Assembly: GCF_000003195.3 (NCBI RefSeq)
Contig: NC_012872.2
Span: forward strand, 59,687,695 to 59,751,694
Source of the DNA: Sorghum bicolor
Lineage: Eukaryota > Streptophyta > Magnoliopsida > Poales > Poaceae
DNA: 64,000 nucleotides
Direction of reading: 5' to 3'
Numbering within the stretch: the stretch's first letter is position 1; every line of letters begins with the position of its first letter. Below the pieces are notes generated by a model. It was not told where the DNA came from. It was given only the letters and a program-made list of their open reading frames with translations, and did not search any database. Shown piece by piece: positions 32,984 through 49,813 of the stretch. Position numbers and translations under genes: made by a program.

Positions 32984-35665
32984 CTAGCGATTCACCAGGA
33001 CGGCAGTGTTGCCTGTCACTGGCTGGAATGCCGCCGCAGACTCTAGCAGCTCCCAAGCCAGCCTACGTTTACCTTTCAGCAGCGCTCGCATCTCTTCTTC
33101 TTCCTTATGTGCGGCAAGGCAGGCCGAGAAGAGCTCCTCATCCATTTCTGACAGCATCTTCTTCACGTTGGTTGTCAGGTTTAGGACTGATACATTCCAG
33201 TGGTTCTGGATATTCTCTTCCAAAGCTGGGGTGACGATGGGCATGATTGCTTGCCGATTCTGTGCAACCAAGCTGATGATGTGATCATTGTTCCACATGA
33301 AGAGTGCTCGTTCTGCAACCTGAAATAATTTGTTTGATTTGACTCAACCACTTGAAGGGAACACATTTAAAAAGGAGTACTTAGTATGTAATAAGGAGCA
33401 AAATAGTGAATGCTGGATATCATTATATAATGGAAAAAGACAGCAAGCCCTGAAATTGCCACACCCGCTGAAGAGGATTCAATTCTACTTTTCAGGGAAA
33501 CCAAACTTGGCCAGAGGTTAACTCAATTATCCAGTCTGATTCATTTTATTTAGCTTTTGCTTCCTTAACATCAAATCCACCCAAAACTGATCATACCATA
33601 CATAGCACTATAGCAGGCACCCAACTAGACACACTGCTTCAGCTGATGCTTTGCATACAGTTTCATCTTCTACTTTCTTAAAAGAAGGGAAACTGCATAT
33701 CAACTATGGCCATCTCACATACCCAGACCACAAATGGTGGTGCATGCTGGCCTACCATCATTTGCCCACATCTTTCAGAAACTAACAGGTACTTAACTAC
33801 TTATTGCTTATTGGCTTCTCTACAGGTGGTGCACATTTCATGCAGTAGGAAATCCAACAGAGACTAGCCTTACATGGGCAGTGTGAGTTTACATTGCAAT
33901 AAGTACATTTTGTGGCCATGAATGTTTCCAACTGGATGAGTGATTCTTTGGACCGTACTATGTAGACAACACCGTAAAGTAATGGGAGTGACAGAAATGA
34001 CTTAGATTAAAGCAATCAATGAGTGGGTGAAGCTCTTCATTTGGTACAACATTTTTGCATATATGACAAGAATGCATATCTTTCGTGTTTTGAGAAAAAT
34101 GCATATCTTTGATGGTTTTTGCACACTATCATCACCCTTGCTATTCAAATCAAGGCGAAGGCTCAATGCTGGGTACAAGCATGGTTCCATAAATTGAAGC
34201 CACTCTTTGTTGGCACCAATGTGTAACGCCTTTCTTAATTGTAGGCTGCTTTAGTTGTATATAATAACCTTTTGAAATTCTATGCCATCTAAGCCCTTCC
34301 CTAGCTTGGATGTGCGTGCGGTCACGCTTTCTACTCCTCTTAATGAAAGACATGCTCAGATATATTCCAGAAAAAATGCATTATGTAAATAGAGGGATAG
34401 AATGCATGCAGACTACAGAACGGACATGTGAATGTAAATGTAAATCGCCACACACAATTCATTTTCTCCTAAAAAAGGTGAGGGTCAATATGAGTTACCT
34501 GGAAGTGGGAACTGTTGATGCATTGAGCAATTCGTCTGAACAACGGAACCATGCACTTCTGGAATTCAACTGTGTTGGCTGCCTCCAGGACCTCTTCAAT
34601 CTCACTCAGAAACATTACTTCTTTCTGGCTATTTGTTATTGGCCAGTATCTGAGCAGGCCAAGTATCACTGAACTTGCAAGCTTTGGTTCCTTCTCTACA
34701 AACTGGGTCACACAGTAGGTTAACTGCTGCAGATATAAACCAACTGATTTTGGCTTGTGTAAAGGAATTAGAACCCTCCAAAGAAAGATTTTGTGTTCCT
34801 CCTTCAGAGGCAATGCAAAACCACTAATAACACTGCCAAAAACCTCCAGTAGTTCAGCAATACCATTATGGCGATCAGTCTCAAACACAAAGTGGTAGAA
34901 TATATTGGTCACTGCTTTGCGGATGAAGGGACGGTGGACCATGAACTTTCCATAGATTCGATGCAATATTGTTTTCAAGCAATCCCTTTCTCTTGGATCC
35001 TCAGAATCAAACAGTTCAAGTAGCTTCACGATGAATGTGTGGTCAAAATATTTCTTTCCTACCTTTGTATCCAGAGATGAGGAGCCAATAAATTTCAGTA
35101 GCAGATCATACACAAGATGCAGATGGGGCCATGCAGGGTCAAACATTGGCTCCTCCTCTTCACCCTCGCCACCGCCGGACGAACCAGACCTGTAATTGGG
35201 AGGGAAGACCCTGAACAGGTTGATGGTAAACATTCTACAGCAGGCAGCAACCATTGTCTCCGTGAAACGGGAGGACGCAGAATCCACATATTCCATAAGA
35301 TCCACCAATGCCTGCCTTTTGAAATCCTTCTCCGCAGAATTCTTGTTGGGGTCCGAGAAATCAAAGACAACGCAGCACAGGCTCACCTTGCTGACGAACA
35401 GGTTCTGCTTCTCCCCGTTGGGGACATCCTTGAACGACACGAGCGGCTCAATGCCAGCCACCACGCTGGAAGGGAAGACTGCAGACGACATGCGCTTCAC
35501 GCTGGACACCGGACGGGCAGGCCCGGCGCTGGGGCAGCTGCTAGTGCGCTGTATCGTGCCCCCGTTGCCAGTAGCATTGCGTCCCGGACTAGAGCCTGAG
35601 CCATGGTCACCCTTCCCGGAGGCAGAGGACTTCTTAGGCAGCTTGGTCAGGAACTGTTTCCACAT
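32984..35665 (-). CDS. PP2A regulatory subunit B' (B56 family), 2 coding exons, 500 aa
   Basis: Targeting subunit of the trimeric protein phosphatase 2A. B56 proteins fold as HEAT-like helical repeats that bind the A/C core and substrates. Minus-strand exons are 35665-34499 and 33319-32984, joined in phase 0 by a 1.2-kb GT-AG intron. After a Ser/Gly-rich N-terminus beginning [14 protein letters not shown], the conserved core runs from about residue 85. It includes [60 protein letters not shown] and [19 protein letters not shown], all hallmarks of the family. The start sits at the first ATG of a long open exon. The MWKQ-type N-terminus resembles the plant B' gamma/zeta/eta/theta group, though the isoform is not certain. 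A 5'UTR intron is plausible, with an acceptor TGTGCTAG near 35753. Convergent with GLYK. Confidence 0.96.
34105..34376 (+). mobile_element. Truncated LINE 3' end in the PP2A B' intron
   Basis: A frame ending [21 protein letters not shown]-stop resembles the C-terminus of a plant LINE ORF2. It is followed by an untranslated tail with TTAATGAAAGACATGCTCAG and an A-run at 34371-34376. The decamer AAAAATGCAT occurs just before (34095-34104) and at the end (34372-34381), a possible but low-complexity target duplication. It lies antisense to the host gene. Confidence 0.55.
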
Positions 35666-36300
35666 CTTTCCTCAAGAGATTTCTCACAGCAAGCCCATGC
35701 CCACAGAAACGCCACCAAAGGTCCAGAACTCCAGATGATCCTGGGCAGCTAGCTAGCACACCAAAAACCGCATGCAAGTGAGCAGCAGCGACCAGAGGCA
35801 GTAGAACAGGCAGTCAAGCACCCAGGGAATCTGATTCTACTGCTAATAATGCAGCGAGGTGAAGTCCGGGCAAAACCACCAGATTGAGCACGCTCGGACA
35901 GCGCGTGCGCGAGTGAATCCAAGGGGAGAAGAAACCCGAAACAATAGCAAATGGAAAACCACAAGGTTGCACAAATGCGAGCTCAAGCAGCAAGCGAAAC
36001 CGAGAACCCAACCAGAGAACTACTAGTGGAGGAAGGAGTTCACCGGGTTCGGCTGGGATTGGTTCGGATCTGCGGCGCCTCGGCCAGAGATTGCCGGATC
36101 CAAACGGCAAACCGCGGTCCTGGCGGCAGATCGAGACGGCGAGAGGGGGTGGGCTACTGGGGTAGCAGGCGAGGCGGCATGGGGAACCTGGTGGAAATCC
36201 GGTGGGCTTCGGCTGCTTCTGGGGAAGAGGACAGGTCGACAGGAAGGCGAGGGAGAGAGAGTGTGTGAGAGCGGGGCGAGATTAACGAGGGAACGTCGGG
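35666..36300 (-). promoter_or_regulatory. PP2A B' 5' leader and promoter-proximal region
   Basis: GC-rich at 35990-36280, with a CT-rich tract (minus strand CTCTCACACACTCTCTCTCCCTC) near 36245-36270 where transcription probably begins. A Tourist-like MITE starts 45 bp further upstream, at 36345. Exact start and UTR splicing are not determined. Confidence 0.45.
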
Positions 36301-36344
36301 TGCGGATCGGTCTTTTTCCACCTTCCTTGCTGTTTGTTTCTTTT

Positions 36345-36585
36345 GGCCTTGTTTAGTTTCTAAAAATTTTGTAAAATTTTTCAGATTCCTCGTCACATCG
36401 AATATTTAGACGTATGTATGGAGTATTAAATATAGATAAAAATAAAAACTAATTACACAGTTTGATCGGAATTAACGAGACGAATCTTTTGAGCCTAGTT
36501 AGTCTATAATTAGACAATATTTGTCAAATACAAACGAAAACGTTACTATTCCTATTTTGTAAAAAATTTTAGAAGTAAACAAGCC
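36345..36585 (-). mobile_element. Tourist-like MITE, GGCCTTGTTTAGTT family (copy 5)
   Basis: Starts GGCCTTGTTTAGTTTC and ends GAAGTAAACAAGCC, a slightly worn right end. It lies in the promoter region of the PP2A B' gene, close to the presumed transcription start. Confidence 0.85.
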
Positions 36586-36782
36586 CATTGTTCGCTCGGT
36601 GATGGTTTCGGTCTCGATGGGTTTACGGACGAGGCAGGATAGCTCACGTCATGAAGCCCTCGTGCAGAATCCATAGATCAGTGCCTAACGTGCGGTTACT
36701 TCGGTCCTAATACATCTCAATAGAATATATAGGTGTCCTCATAAAAAAACCAACTCCATCAGACCCCTACTAGGAACCCTAA

Positions 36783-37013
36783 GACTCTGTTTGGTTTCAC
36801 GTGCTAAAATTTAGCTCACATCATATCGAATATTTGAACACATACATGAAGTATAATATAGACTATATTTACGAAACTAAAAACACAACTAGAGAAAAAT
36901 TTATGAGATAAATCTTTTAAGCCTAATTAATTCATGATTGAACACTAATTACCAAATAAAACGAAAATACTATAGTACCTGCTAAATTTTAGCACGTTCA
37001 ACCAATCACGCCC
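36783..37013. mobile_element. Tourist-like MITE, second family
   Basis: Terminal inverted repeats of about 33 bp share TTTGGTT/ATTGGTT and the block CGTGCTAAAATTTAGC. A TAA duplication lies at 36780-36782 and 37014-37016. 231 bp, non-coding. Confidence 0.88.
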
Positions 37014-37786
37014 TAAATTTATTGGCCCAATAAAATCCTCGCACCACCGAGGAGGGCCCACCTCCACCTCTGCCGTTGGTCGTGAGTTCTTGCGCCTCTC
37101 GCCTGTATGCGCTCCTTCCCCTTGTCGTGCGGCTCACCCGTCCATGGTGACTCCCCGGTGTCGCGCCCCTCTTCATCGCAGCGGCAGCGCCCGTTCGCTT
37201 GAGCAAGCCAGCCCCCTCCCTATCTACTCAAGTTCGTTCCCTAATGACGACCGGAGCGATTGCATCCTGATGTCGTGGTGCCACTTGGCGGTCGCACCTC
37301 TACCCCAGTACAGCAATTGCACTTGACTCTTCCTCCAAGATCCCGGCGGCACCCTCGACGACCTCCCTGGACGTACACTGCCATAGCCGAGTCATTTAGG
37401 GACAGAAAAATATAAGAAGATAGAAGGAGGATGATAAGTGAACCCTATAAAAATATAAGAAGAAGATAGGAAGAATGATGATAAGTGAGCCCTATATATC
37501 ATCCTCTATTTAAATGAGTTTGAGGGCCCTAATTTGAGGGTTTCTGCTAGAGTATATGGTAGAAAACAAAACCTTAAAAAATTGAAAGAGCTTCCAAATA
37601 AAAAGTAGAGGTTCTATTTTAAGGGCTATTGCTGGAATTGTTCTTTTACGAATCGTTTTAGCTTTTTTAAATTTTATATATAATTGTATATTATATATAT
37701 AATAAAATTTTATAGATAGAAAAGCTAAAATGACATAATTTGAAATAGAGGGTGATATTTTTATCACCTCTGACAAAATAAGCTAG
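37014..37786. other. Spacer between MITEs, no gene recognised
   Basis: A GC-rich patch at 37035-37390 with short frames only, then AT-rich sequence. A near-duplicate AAAAATATAAGAAGA..GATAG..GATGATAAGTGA occurs twice between 37406 and 37490 as a local tandem repeat. Confidence 0.4.
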
Positions 37787-38028
37787 GGCCTTGTTTAGTT
37801 TCGAAAACTTTTTGGTTTTTGTACTGTAGCACTTTCGTTTTTATTTGATAATTATTGTCCAATCATGGACTAATTAGACTCAAAAGATTCATATCGTGAT
37901 TTACAGAAACTGTACAATTAGTTTTTATTTTTGTATATATTTAGTGCTTCATGCATGTGCCACAAGATTTGATGTGACAGAGAATCTTGAAAAGTTTTTT
38001 TTTGTTTTTGGATGAACTAAACAAGGCC
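37787..38028 (+). mobile_element. Tourist-like MITE, GGCCTTGTTTAGTT family (copy 6)
   Basis: Good termini, and a TAG duplication at 37784-37786 and 38029-38031. 242 bp. Confidence 0.9.
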
Positions 38029-38050
38029 TAGATACAAGTATACAACACCT

Positions 38051-38442
38051 TAGAGCAACTCTAGCAGAGCCCCTACTCAAGCCCCAATAGGCTAAAAATA
38101 TTACTCCAGCAGGGCTCCTACTCGAGACCCTATAACAGGATAGCCCCCATCCTCCATCGCGTGTACTAGCCCCAGCGCACGATCCCTCTCTCTCTTCCTT
38201 GCATGTGCATGACACCCTACGGTAACCAGCTTGATGCTCTAATTGTGTCCCTGCCCAAAGGAAGAAGAAAGAGGAAGAAAAAAAGACAATGACGAGTAGG
38301 TCTCTTCTGTCATTCTCTCTGGAATAGGTTTGGGGGCCTAAATTTGGGTGTTATTGTTGAAGTTGAAGAAAAAAGTTAAGCCCCAAGAAGTAAAGAAGCA
38401 CCCAAATTAAAAGTAGGGGCTAGTTTTGGGGAGTTACTCTTA
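38051..38442. mobile_element. MITE-like inverted-repeat element
   Basis: The left end TAGAGCAACTCTAGCAGAGCCCC matches, imperfectly, the reverse complement of the right end, TAAGAGTAACTCCCCAAAACTAGCCCC. The GAGCAACTC start is shared with the next element at 39227, but the interiors differ. The target duplication is unclear. Confidence 0.5.
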
Positions 38443-38921
38443 GGAGCGGGCTCAGCCTGACGCAAGCTATTAGAATGCAATAGGCAATAGCAATGATTTA
38501 TAATCTAATTTTTCCTCTTATGAAAAATTAGCAGGGATGCAGCTGTGACTCGTCTCGTCGAGCACAGAGAAACTGAAATTGTTTTAAAAAAAACATTTGC
38601 CAAAAATAGCTTCGTGATAGTTTAAAATAATTTATGTCAAGTTTGTGGAAAGGAGTAAGGAAAACTCTTTTTTATTATTTTTGTTTTGGCTCCTTAATAA
38701 ACAATGTTCCAAAAAATGTGATATTGTTCAGAGCATCTCTAAGAGTTTTAAGGAACAATTGTATGCATTATTCGACGCAGAAGCTGAGATATTTTAATAT
38801 ATTTTTTTTCTAAAAAAAGTTTTTTTAAAATAAAATTATTCTCTAAATCATTATTTGAAGAGCTATTTTAAAAAAATACTTCCTATATCTTTCCACCGTC
38901 TATCAAACATGCTAGTTGTTA

Positions 38922-39140
38922 GGCCTTGTTTAGTTCAGCTCGAAATCCAAAAAGTTTTCAAGATTTCTTGTCATATCAAATCTTAAGGCACATGCATGAA
39001 GCATTAAATATAGACGAAAATAAAAACTAATCACACAGTTTGACTGTAAATCACGAGACGAATCTTTTGACCTTAGTTAGTCTATGATTGGACAATATAC
39101 CATAAACAAACGAAAGTGATACAATAGCAGAATAAAAAAA
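38922..39140 (-). mobile_element. Tourist-like MITE, GGCCTTGTTTAGTT family (copy 7, right end lost)
   Basis: An intact left end preceded by TTA (38919-38921). The interior is conserved to about 39115, then the terminal AACTAAACAAGGCC is missing and replaced by unrelated AT-rich sequence. Confidence 0.8.
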
Positions 39141-39226
39141 ATCATATGGTGCGGAGGTGCCGTCATTCCGTGCCGCGAGCCGCAAGTGTACGCTCCGGGG
39201 CTCCCGACTCCCGAGTGCCGATTGCA

Positions 39227-39603
39227 GAGCAACTCCAACGGTTTGCTAAAACTCACTTAGCAAATCTATAGTTTTGCCAAGTCTCAAAACCAAATGCCAA
39301 AGTGAAAAAAGAGGCATTCTCCAACAATTTGCTATTTGGGCTTGGCAAAAAAACTTGACATCCTAGGATTTTTGCCAAAATCACAAAATTAAGCCTCAAA
39401 CAAATTGGCAAAACTAGTTGGCAAATTGAGATACACGTAATGCCAAGCGATGGAGGACTTGGCATATTTGCCAAGTGAAGAGCAATTTTGCCAAGCTCAT
39501 AAAATTGCCAAGTAGTTTTGCCAACTTGTTGGAGACTATTTTTTATGGTTTTAGTAAAAATCCTAGAATGTTAAGTACTTTTAGCAAACTATTGAAGTTG
39601 CTC
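39227..39603. mobile_element. MITE-like element with GAGCAAC termini
   Basis: The terminus GAGCAACTCCAACGGTTTGC is mirrored at the right as GAGCAACTTCAATAGTTTGC (reverse complement). The interior is full of the words TTTGCCAA and TTGGCAAA, which give extensive self-complementarity. 377 bp. No clear target duplication. Confidence 0.65.
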
Positions 39604-41269
39604 CGTGGGCAATTGGCAAACGTGAAAGAGCACGAGGGTTCCACACGCAAAACGGCGGACGGCCATCTCGTACTCTCGTGAGTCGACACGTGAGATATTT
39701 CTGTCGGTGGGCAGGGCCCTCGGCCCCTCATTGGTACAATGGTACGGAGCAGCGCGCCTCGTGGCTTGTCCGTGCTCCTCGCCCGTCGGTGTGCCTGGTA
39801 CGGTGGTACCGGGGGTGGCCGGGTGGTTGAAGTGCGGCGGTCGGCGCCTCCGCTGAAGGTGACAGGCGGGGATCAAAACTCATTCGTCCTTTGAATATTG
39901 CTACCGGCAAAAGATTTGATATCTACTTTTAGTCTTCTTCAATAACAAGATTTAAAAAATAACACTTTCTGCAAATAGGTCTTGAGGAAAGAAAATACCC
40001 AAATTTAGGTTATATTTCTCCTAATACTCAAAATGAGTCTTAATATAAGTATTCTGTTGAAGACTATAATTATTGTGTTGAAGACCTAATTTGAGTTTGC
40101 GTTCTCAAATGAGTCTTTTATTAGAGACAACCTAATAAAGAAGAGAGACAGACCGCGAAAAGAAACAAGATCCTTTGAAATTTTATCTACTTCCTCAGTC
40201 CTAAAATAGAGTGTACTATGACTTTTAAATTTTATAATAAAATACAATGTATTCTAAATAATAACTATGTTTTTAATTTGGCAAGCTTTATATTAAAAAA
40301 GAAAGCCACAATTTTAAAAGAAACTCTATAATGATTGATTGACCACATAAACTCGTATCATATACACAAATAAAAGTAGATAAACAAGTAATCAATTGTA
40401 ATAGTTCCTACTTTACTTCTGATATAAGTTAATATATACTAATCACATGTTAGTAGCATCATTAAAAAAAACTGCAGGATGCCATGTGACTCTGGCTAGC
40501 GAAAAACACAAATAAAATCCGTATCTGATGTGCCCGTATCTGATGTGCCAGATTGTGGGTTGTTTTTTTGCATCTACAGAACCATGTCTAGACTCCCATG
40601 GATGTAACAAAACATGCTGCAATTACATCTCCAAAGCTTGGTTTTGTTATATACAGGCAACCACTTGGTTAAGAGCTCTCCTAAAAATAGAACTACTTAT
40701 TTCTGATAGTTTCATCAAAATCACAGGCAATTAAAAATAGACATGCAACATAAGATTATTACTAGGGTTAGGCAATTATCTTAGGATTTGAGCTAATCTG
40801 ACCCTTATGTTGTGGTGCATGTTTGGTTTTCTTGACTAATCACGTGCTAACGTAGATGAAAACTTTGTTAACATGTAGTCGCTCTCCCGTGCATCATCAC
40901 CTCACCTCCTTTCACTCAAAATTACATCGGCCGCTCACCTCCTAAGCTCAAAATTGCACGATCGGGTCAAAATTGCATTGCTCACTCAAAAATTGGTTAC
41001 GTCTGACAAAAATTGTGAAGCCTTTAACTATACTTTGTTTGCCACTCCACATTGACAATCACTTCCAAATTCAGTATTCATATTCATGTGTTGGCATGCC
41101 CTATATAAATCAGCCAACGAGGAGGGAAACCTCGAAGCAATTCCGATAATCTCTTCCCTCTCTATCCTTTGATTCATGCAGAACAAATATGCTCGGATGT
41201 GTTTGACCTAAATGAAGATCCACCATGTTCATGCTTAAACAACCCCATAGATTGTTTTATGCATATTTA
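39604..41269. other. Spacer, no gene recognised
   Basis: A GC-rich patch at 39640-39860 is followed by AT-rich DNA. Around 40190-40260 a CTTCCTCAGTCCTAAAATAGAG stretch recalls a Stowaway left end, but no matching right end was found. Nothing coding is evident. Confidence 0.4.
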
Positions 41270-41386
41270 GAGCCTGCTCGTTTGAGTTTATTTGTCGAAT
41301 CTGCCAGATATTCAACAATATTTTCTCTCGCAGCAAATTAGCGAAAAATACTTTCAGCCGTGACTTTTTAACCAAGCGAACAGGTC
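41270..41386. mobile_element. Short MITE with CCTGTTCG-type ends
   Basis: GAGCCTGCTCGTTTGAGTTT on the left and the reverse complement of the right end (GACCTGTTCGCTTGGTT) are imperfect inverted repeats. The interior carries the TTGCTGCGAGAGAAAATATTG block (on the complementary strand), which I know from abundant short grass MITEs. 117 bp. Confidence 0.55.
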
Positions 41387-42186
41387 TAGAAAAAAAATTC
41401 ATGCCGAGCACCACTGCTTTCTTCTACGCACTTTGATTTTGATATTACTGTAATATTTGTATTCCTACACTCGTAAGGGATGCCGTCAACATAATGATGG
41501 ACGTATGATTCTTTGTTTGAAGCTAATGTTGTAATAACTATGCCAAGATAAAAAGCAAGAGTATTGCATCTACTTCAGAAAAAATAAGAGTTACCAGAAA
41601 CACCAATATCACATATAAAAGCAAGAAAAAAATTTGGTTGACATGTCTTTGTATGCTATTTAATGTGCTTCTTCCTCTCTACTTTAAGCACCGTGTATTC
41701 ATATGTTGCAAAGAATTTATTCTTGGACAAGTTGTGATGGGATGAGACATTAGTGCTAAAGGCTCAACACTAGATTGTCACCAGGTACCAAACCAACACG
41801 TAATACAAATGGGGAAACATTTTGCTATCTATCATTAGTAGACCTAACGACGAAGAGAGCTAATGAAAACAGAGTTATGATCTTTTTGACAGGGATATGA
41901 TCACTAGATCAGTTATTATCTTAGTTTAGCACATGATTACGTTCATCATATTTGTGTTTGATATATTTATATGAAGAAGCAATGCCATTGATATATATGA
42001 ATCATCTATGTTTGATTATTGTTTGAAAGTATTAAAGAGTCAGTAGACCGTCAAATAGATAACACATTGTACAAATTGTCTTTCACTTGACTATGCGTGA
42101 TGTGAAAAAATTGTAGACAAAAAAGGGCCAACTGAGACTACATCTTGTCGCTGACTTGTCGTTGACCATCAACAAACATATGCGAT
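41387..42186. other. AT-rich spacer
   Basis: I see no gene, repeat ends or RNA motif here. Confidence 0.4.
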
Positions 42187-42660
42187 TCACCCTGGGCACA
42201 GAAAACCGAGAACCGAACCGAAAGTACCGAAACTGAATTTTTTGGTACCTTGTTTGGTTCCTAATTTTCAGGAACTATACCTCAAGGAACCGAATTTACC
42301 GAAATGTGCTGAGTTTGAGTGTAGTTATATTATTAATAGCACTATTTTAGTATATTATATTTTGTATATGTGGTAATCTACTCATATAATCTTGTGGACA
42401 TGTATATGCATGTATTTGACACTACTATTCTATATGAAATAACTTCGAAATTATGTCAAAATTAACTTTTGAACATGCTATTACATTTTTATGCAATCAA
42501 TTTGGTATTTTTTGGTAAATACCGAAACCGAACCGAAAGTACTACCGAATTTCCTTGGTACCATTTTTTTTGGAATAAACTAATTAATACCTATTTTTCG
42601 AGGAACCAAATTTCTATGAAAACTGAGCTACCTAACGGAAGTACCTAATGCCCAGAGTGA
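42187..42660. mobile_element. hAT-type non-autonomous element
   Basis: Termini TCACCCTGGGCA and the reverse complement of the right end, TCACTCTGGGCA, are flanked by a perfect 8-bp duplication TATGCGAT (42179-42186 and 42661-42668), diagnostic of hAT transposons. Inside the ends are mirrored ACCGAAACCGAACCGAAAG-like blocks (42216-42235 and 42523-42541). 474 bp, no transposase. It ends about 370 bp before the KTN1 start codon. Confidence 0.85.
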
Positions 42661-42699
42661 TATGCGATGATGCAAATCTACAGATCAGGGTAAGTCAGA

Positions 42700-43033
42700 C
42701 GGATGTTGGGCCTTTGTCAATGACAATGGACCTTTAGATATTGACAGCGGCCGCTCGAGCGTCATTGACAATGGTTTCGCGAGAGCCCAGCGCCAGCGGC
42801 CCCAGCCTCACCAGTCACCACCAAGCCCACACGGCCGGCCACACCACGCATTTCGTCCCCAAAAATTTCGATTTTCGATTTCGAAAACCAAACGAAGCCA
42901 CACTGCACGTGTACGACAGCTCTCCGCCCTCCCTCGCGTCCCTTCCATCGAGCTGCTCCTGCTCGTCTCCTCCCACAACCAATCCACGCAATTCGTCGGG
43001 AACCCTAGCCGGATCTCCGCGCCGGCGGCGGAA
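42700..43033 (+). promoter_or_regulatory. KTN1 proximal promoter and 5' leader
   Basis: GC-rich sequence with AACCCTAG (telo-box-like) at 43001-43008, 26 bases before the start codon, and no TATA box at a suitable distance. The transcription start is probably around 42880-42960. Inference from composition. Confidence 0.4.
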
Positions 43034-48623
<5,590 letters not shown>

Positions 48624-49741
48624 TACCTCGGTCATCCCCTTAGATCTTCTTCAACATTGTTTGTGTGGTTGACACGGTATTTCGTAGCAATGATATGCTG
48701 TTATCCGCTGGTGGTCTTGTTGCATAGACCAGAGGCACGAACTATATTGTCTATTTTCAGTGATGCTAGGAATTAATTTCACGATTATTTCAATTCTTGA
48801 TATGTACTTTCTAGCTGTAAAATGTGCCTCATCAATTAGACCCGCCCATATTTCTAGATGCTTCCTGTTTAGGCCCTGTTTTTATTGAAGGAATTTCACA
48901 GGAACCCTCTGCTGATGGTCACGTGGTGTTTGGAATGGATGAATGGAAGTCTGCTTTCGTGTGGAATTCTTGTACAAAATGGTGGAAACGAAACATCTAC
49001 TACTTCAAACTCTTGTAAAGTTTTCCTGGGTGTGAAGGAAGCGCTAATCACTTTGTCACTGCAGTGCCACTTATAAGTTATAGTAGAAAGTACCGTTGGC
49101 TGATTTAGTGTGAGAGAAAAACGGCAGCGATACCGTCCTGTGTTTTGCATCGCTGTGTTTTGCATTCCTCAGTTCCAAACGTGTTGCCATGCACCCGTCA
49201 GTAGTAATTTTCAGTTTTCATCAGGCGCTGCAGGGCCCTCGAAGCAGCCAACAGGCAAGGGTCAGCACAAGGCTGGGCACCGGTCGTCTCTCGTCTGGAG
49301 CGGTGGCTGCCGGTCTCAGGTCTGCATCTGCTGATGAAACGGGGCATGTTGCCGTAAAGTTAAAGGCCAGATGCTACGGCTTTAATTAATCCTCTGGTGT
49401 CATGCCATGCGGCTACTTCTGCTACACGCAATCCAGAGGCAGACGTGGATAATGCTACCGTACTGGCTACAGCTAGGACTGACCTTTCGTGTGACTTCTC
49501 ATGGTACAGGCGTACAGCTACTACAGTACAATACTATGCTTGCCTGGTACGTGGTTCACTAGACACGAGTACAAAAAACAAGTCACACAGTATACAACAA
49601 AGACACAAGAGTAGAAGTCGCACAACGATAAAAAAGTATTCTCCGTGCACGTTTCATGCATGCATTTTTGTTAACAAAAGACTAAAAAAACAGTTGGTCT
49701 AGGTTTAGCAAAAAGCAAAAAAAAAAGAAAAAAAAACAAAC
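48624..49741. other. KTN1 3' flank and spacer
   Basis: The first 200 bases are probably KTN1 3'UTR. The rest has only short unrelated frames, and an A-rich run at 49685-49738 just before the tRNA. No gene recognised. Confidence 0.45.
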
Positions 49742-49813
49742 CGCCGTTGCCGGGGATCGAACCCGGGTCGTCCGCGTGACAGGCGGAAATACTCACCACT
49801 ATACTACAACGAC
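49742..49813 (-). tRNA. tRNA-Asp (GTC anticodon)
   Basis: Minus-strand 72-nt cloverleaf: acceptor GTCGTTG/CAACGGC, D arm TAGTATAGTGGTGAGTA, anticodon stem TCCGC/GCGGA with loop CTGTCAC (anticodon GTC), T arm CCGGGTTCGATCCCCGG. The downstream side on this strand runs into T-rich sequence (plus-strand A-runs), serving as Pol III terminator. No intron. Confidence 0.97.

Noticed and set aside
35117..35738. Antisense ORFs of 160 and 180 codons opposite PP2A B' exon 1
   Set aside because: Mirror frames of a conserved coding exon.
40193..40400. Stowaway-like start CTTCCTCAGTCCTAAAATAG
   Set aside because: No matching inverted right end or TA duplication, so only a fragment at most.
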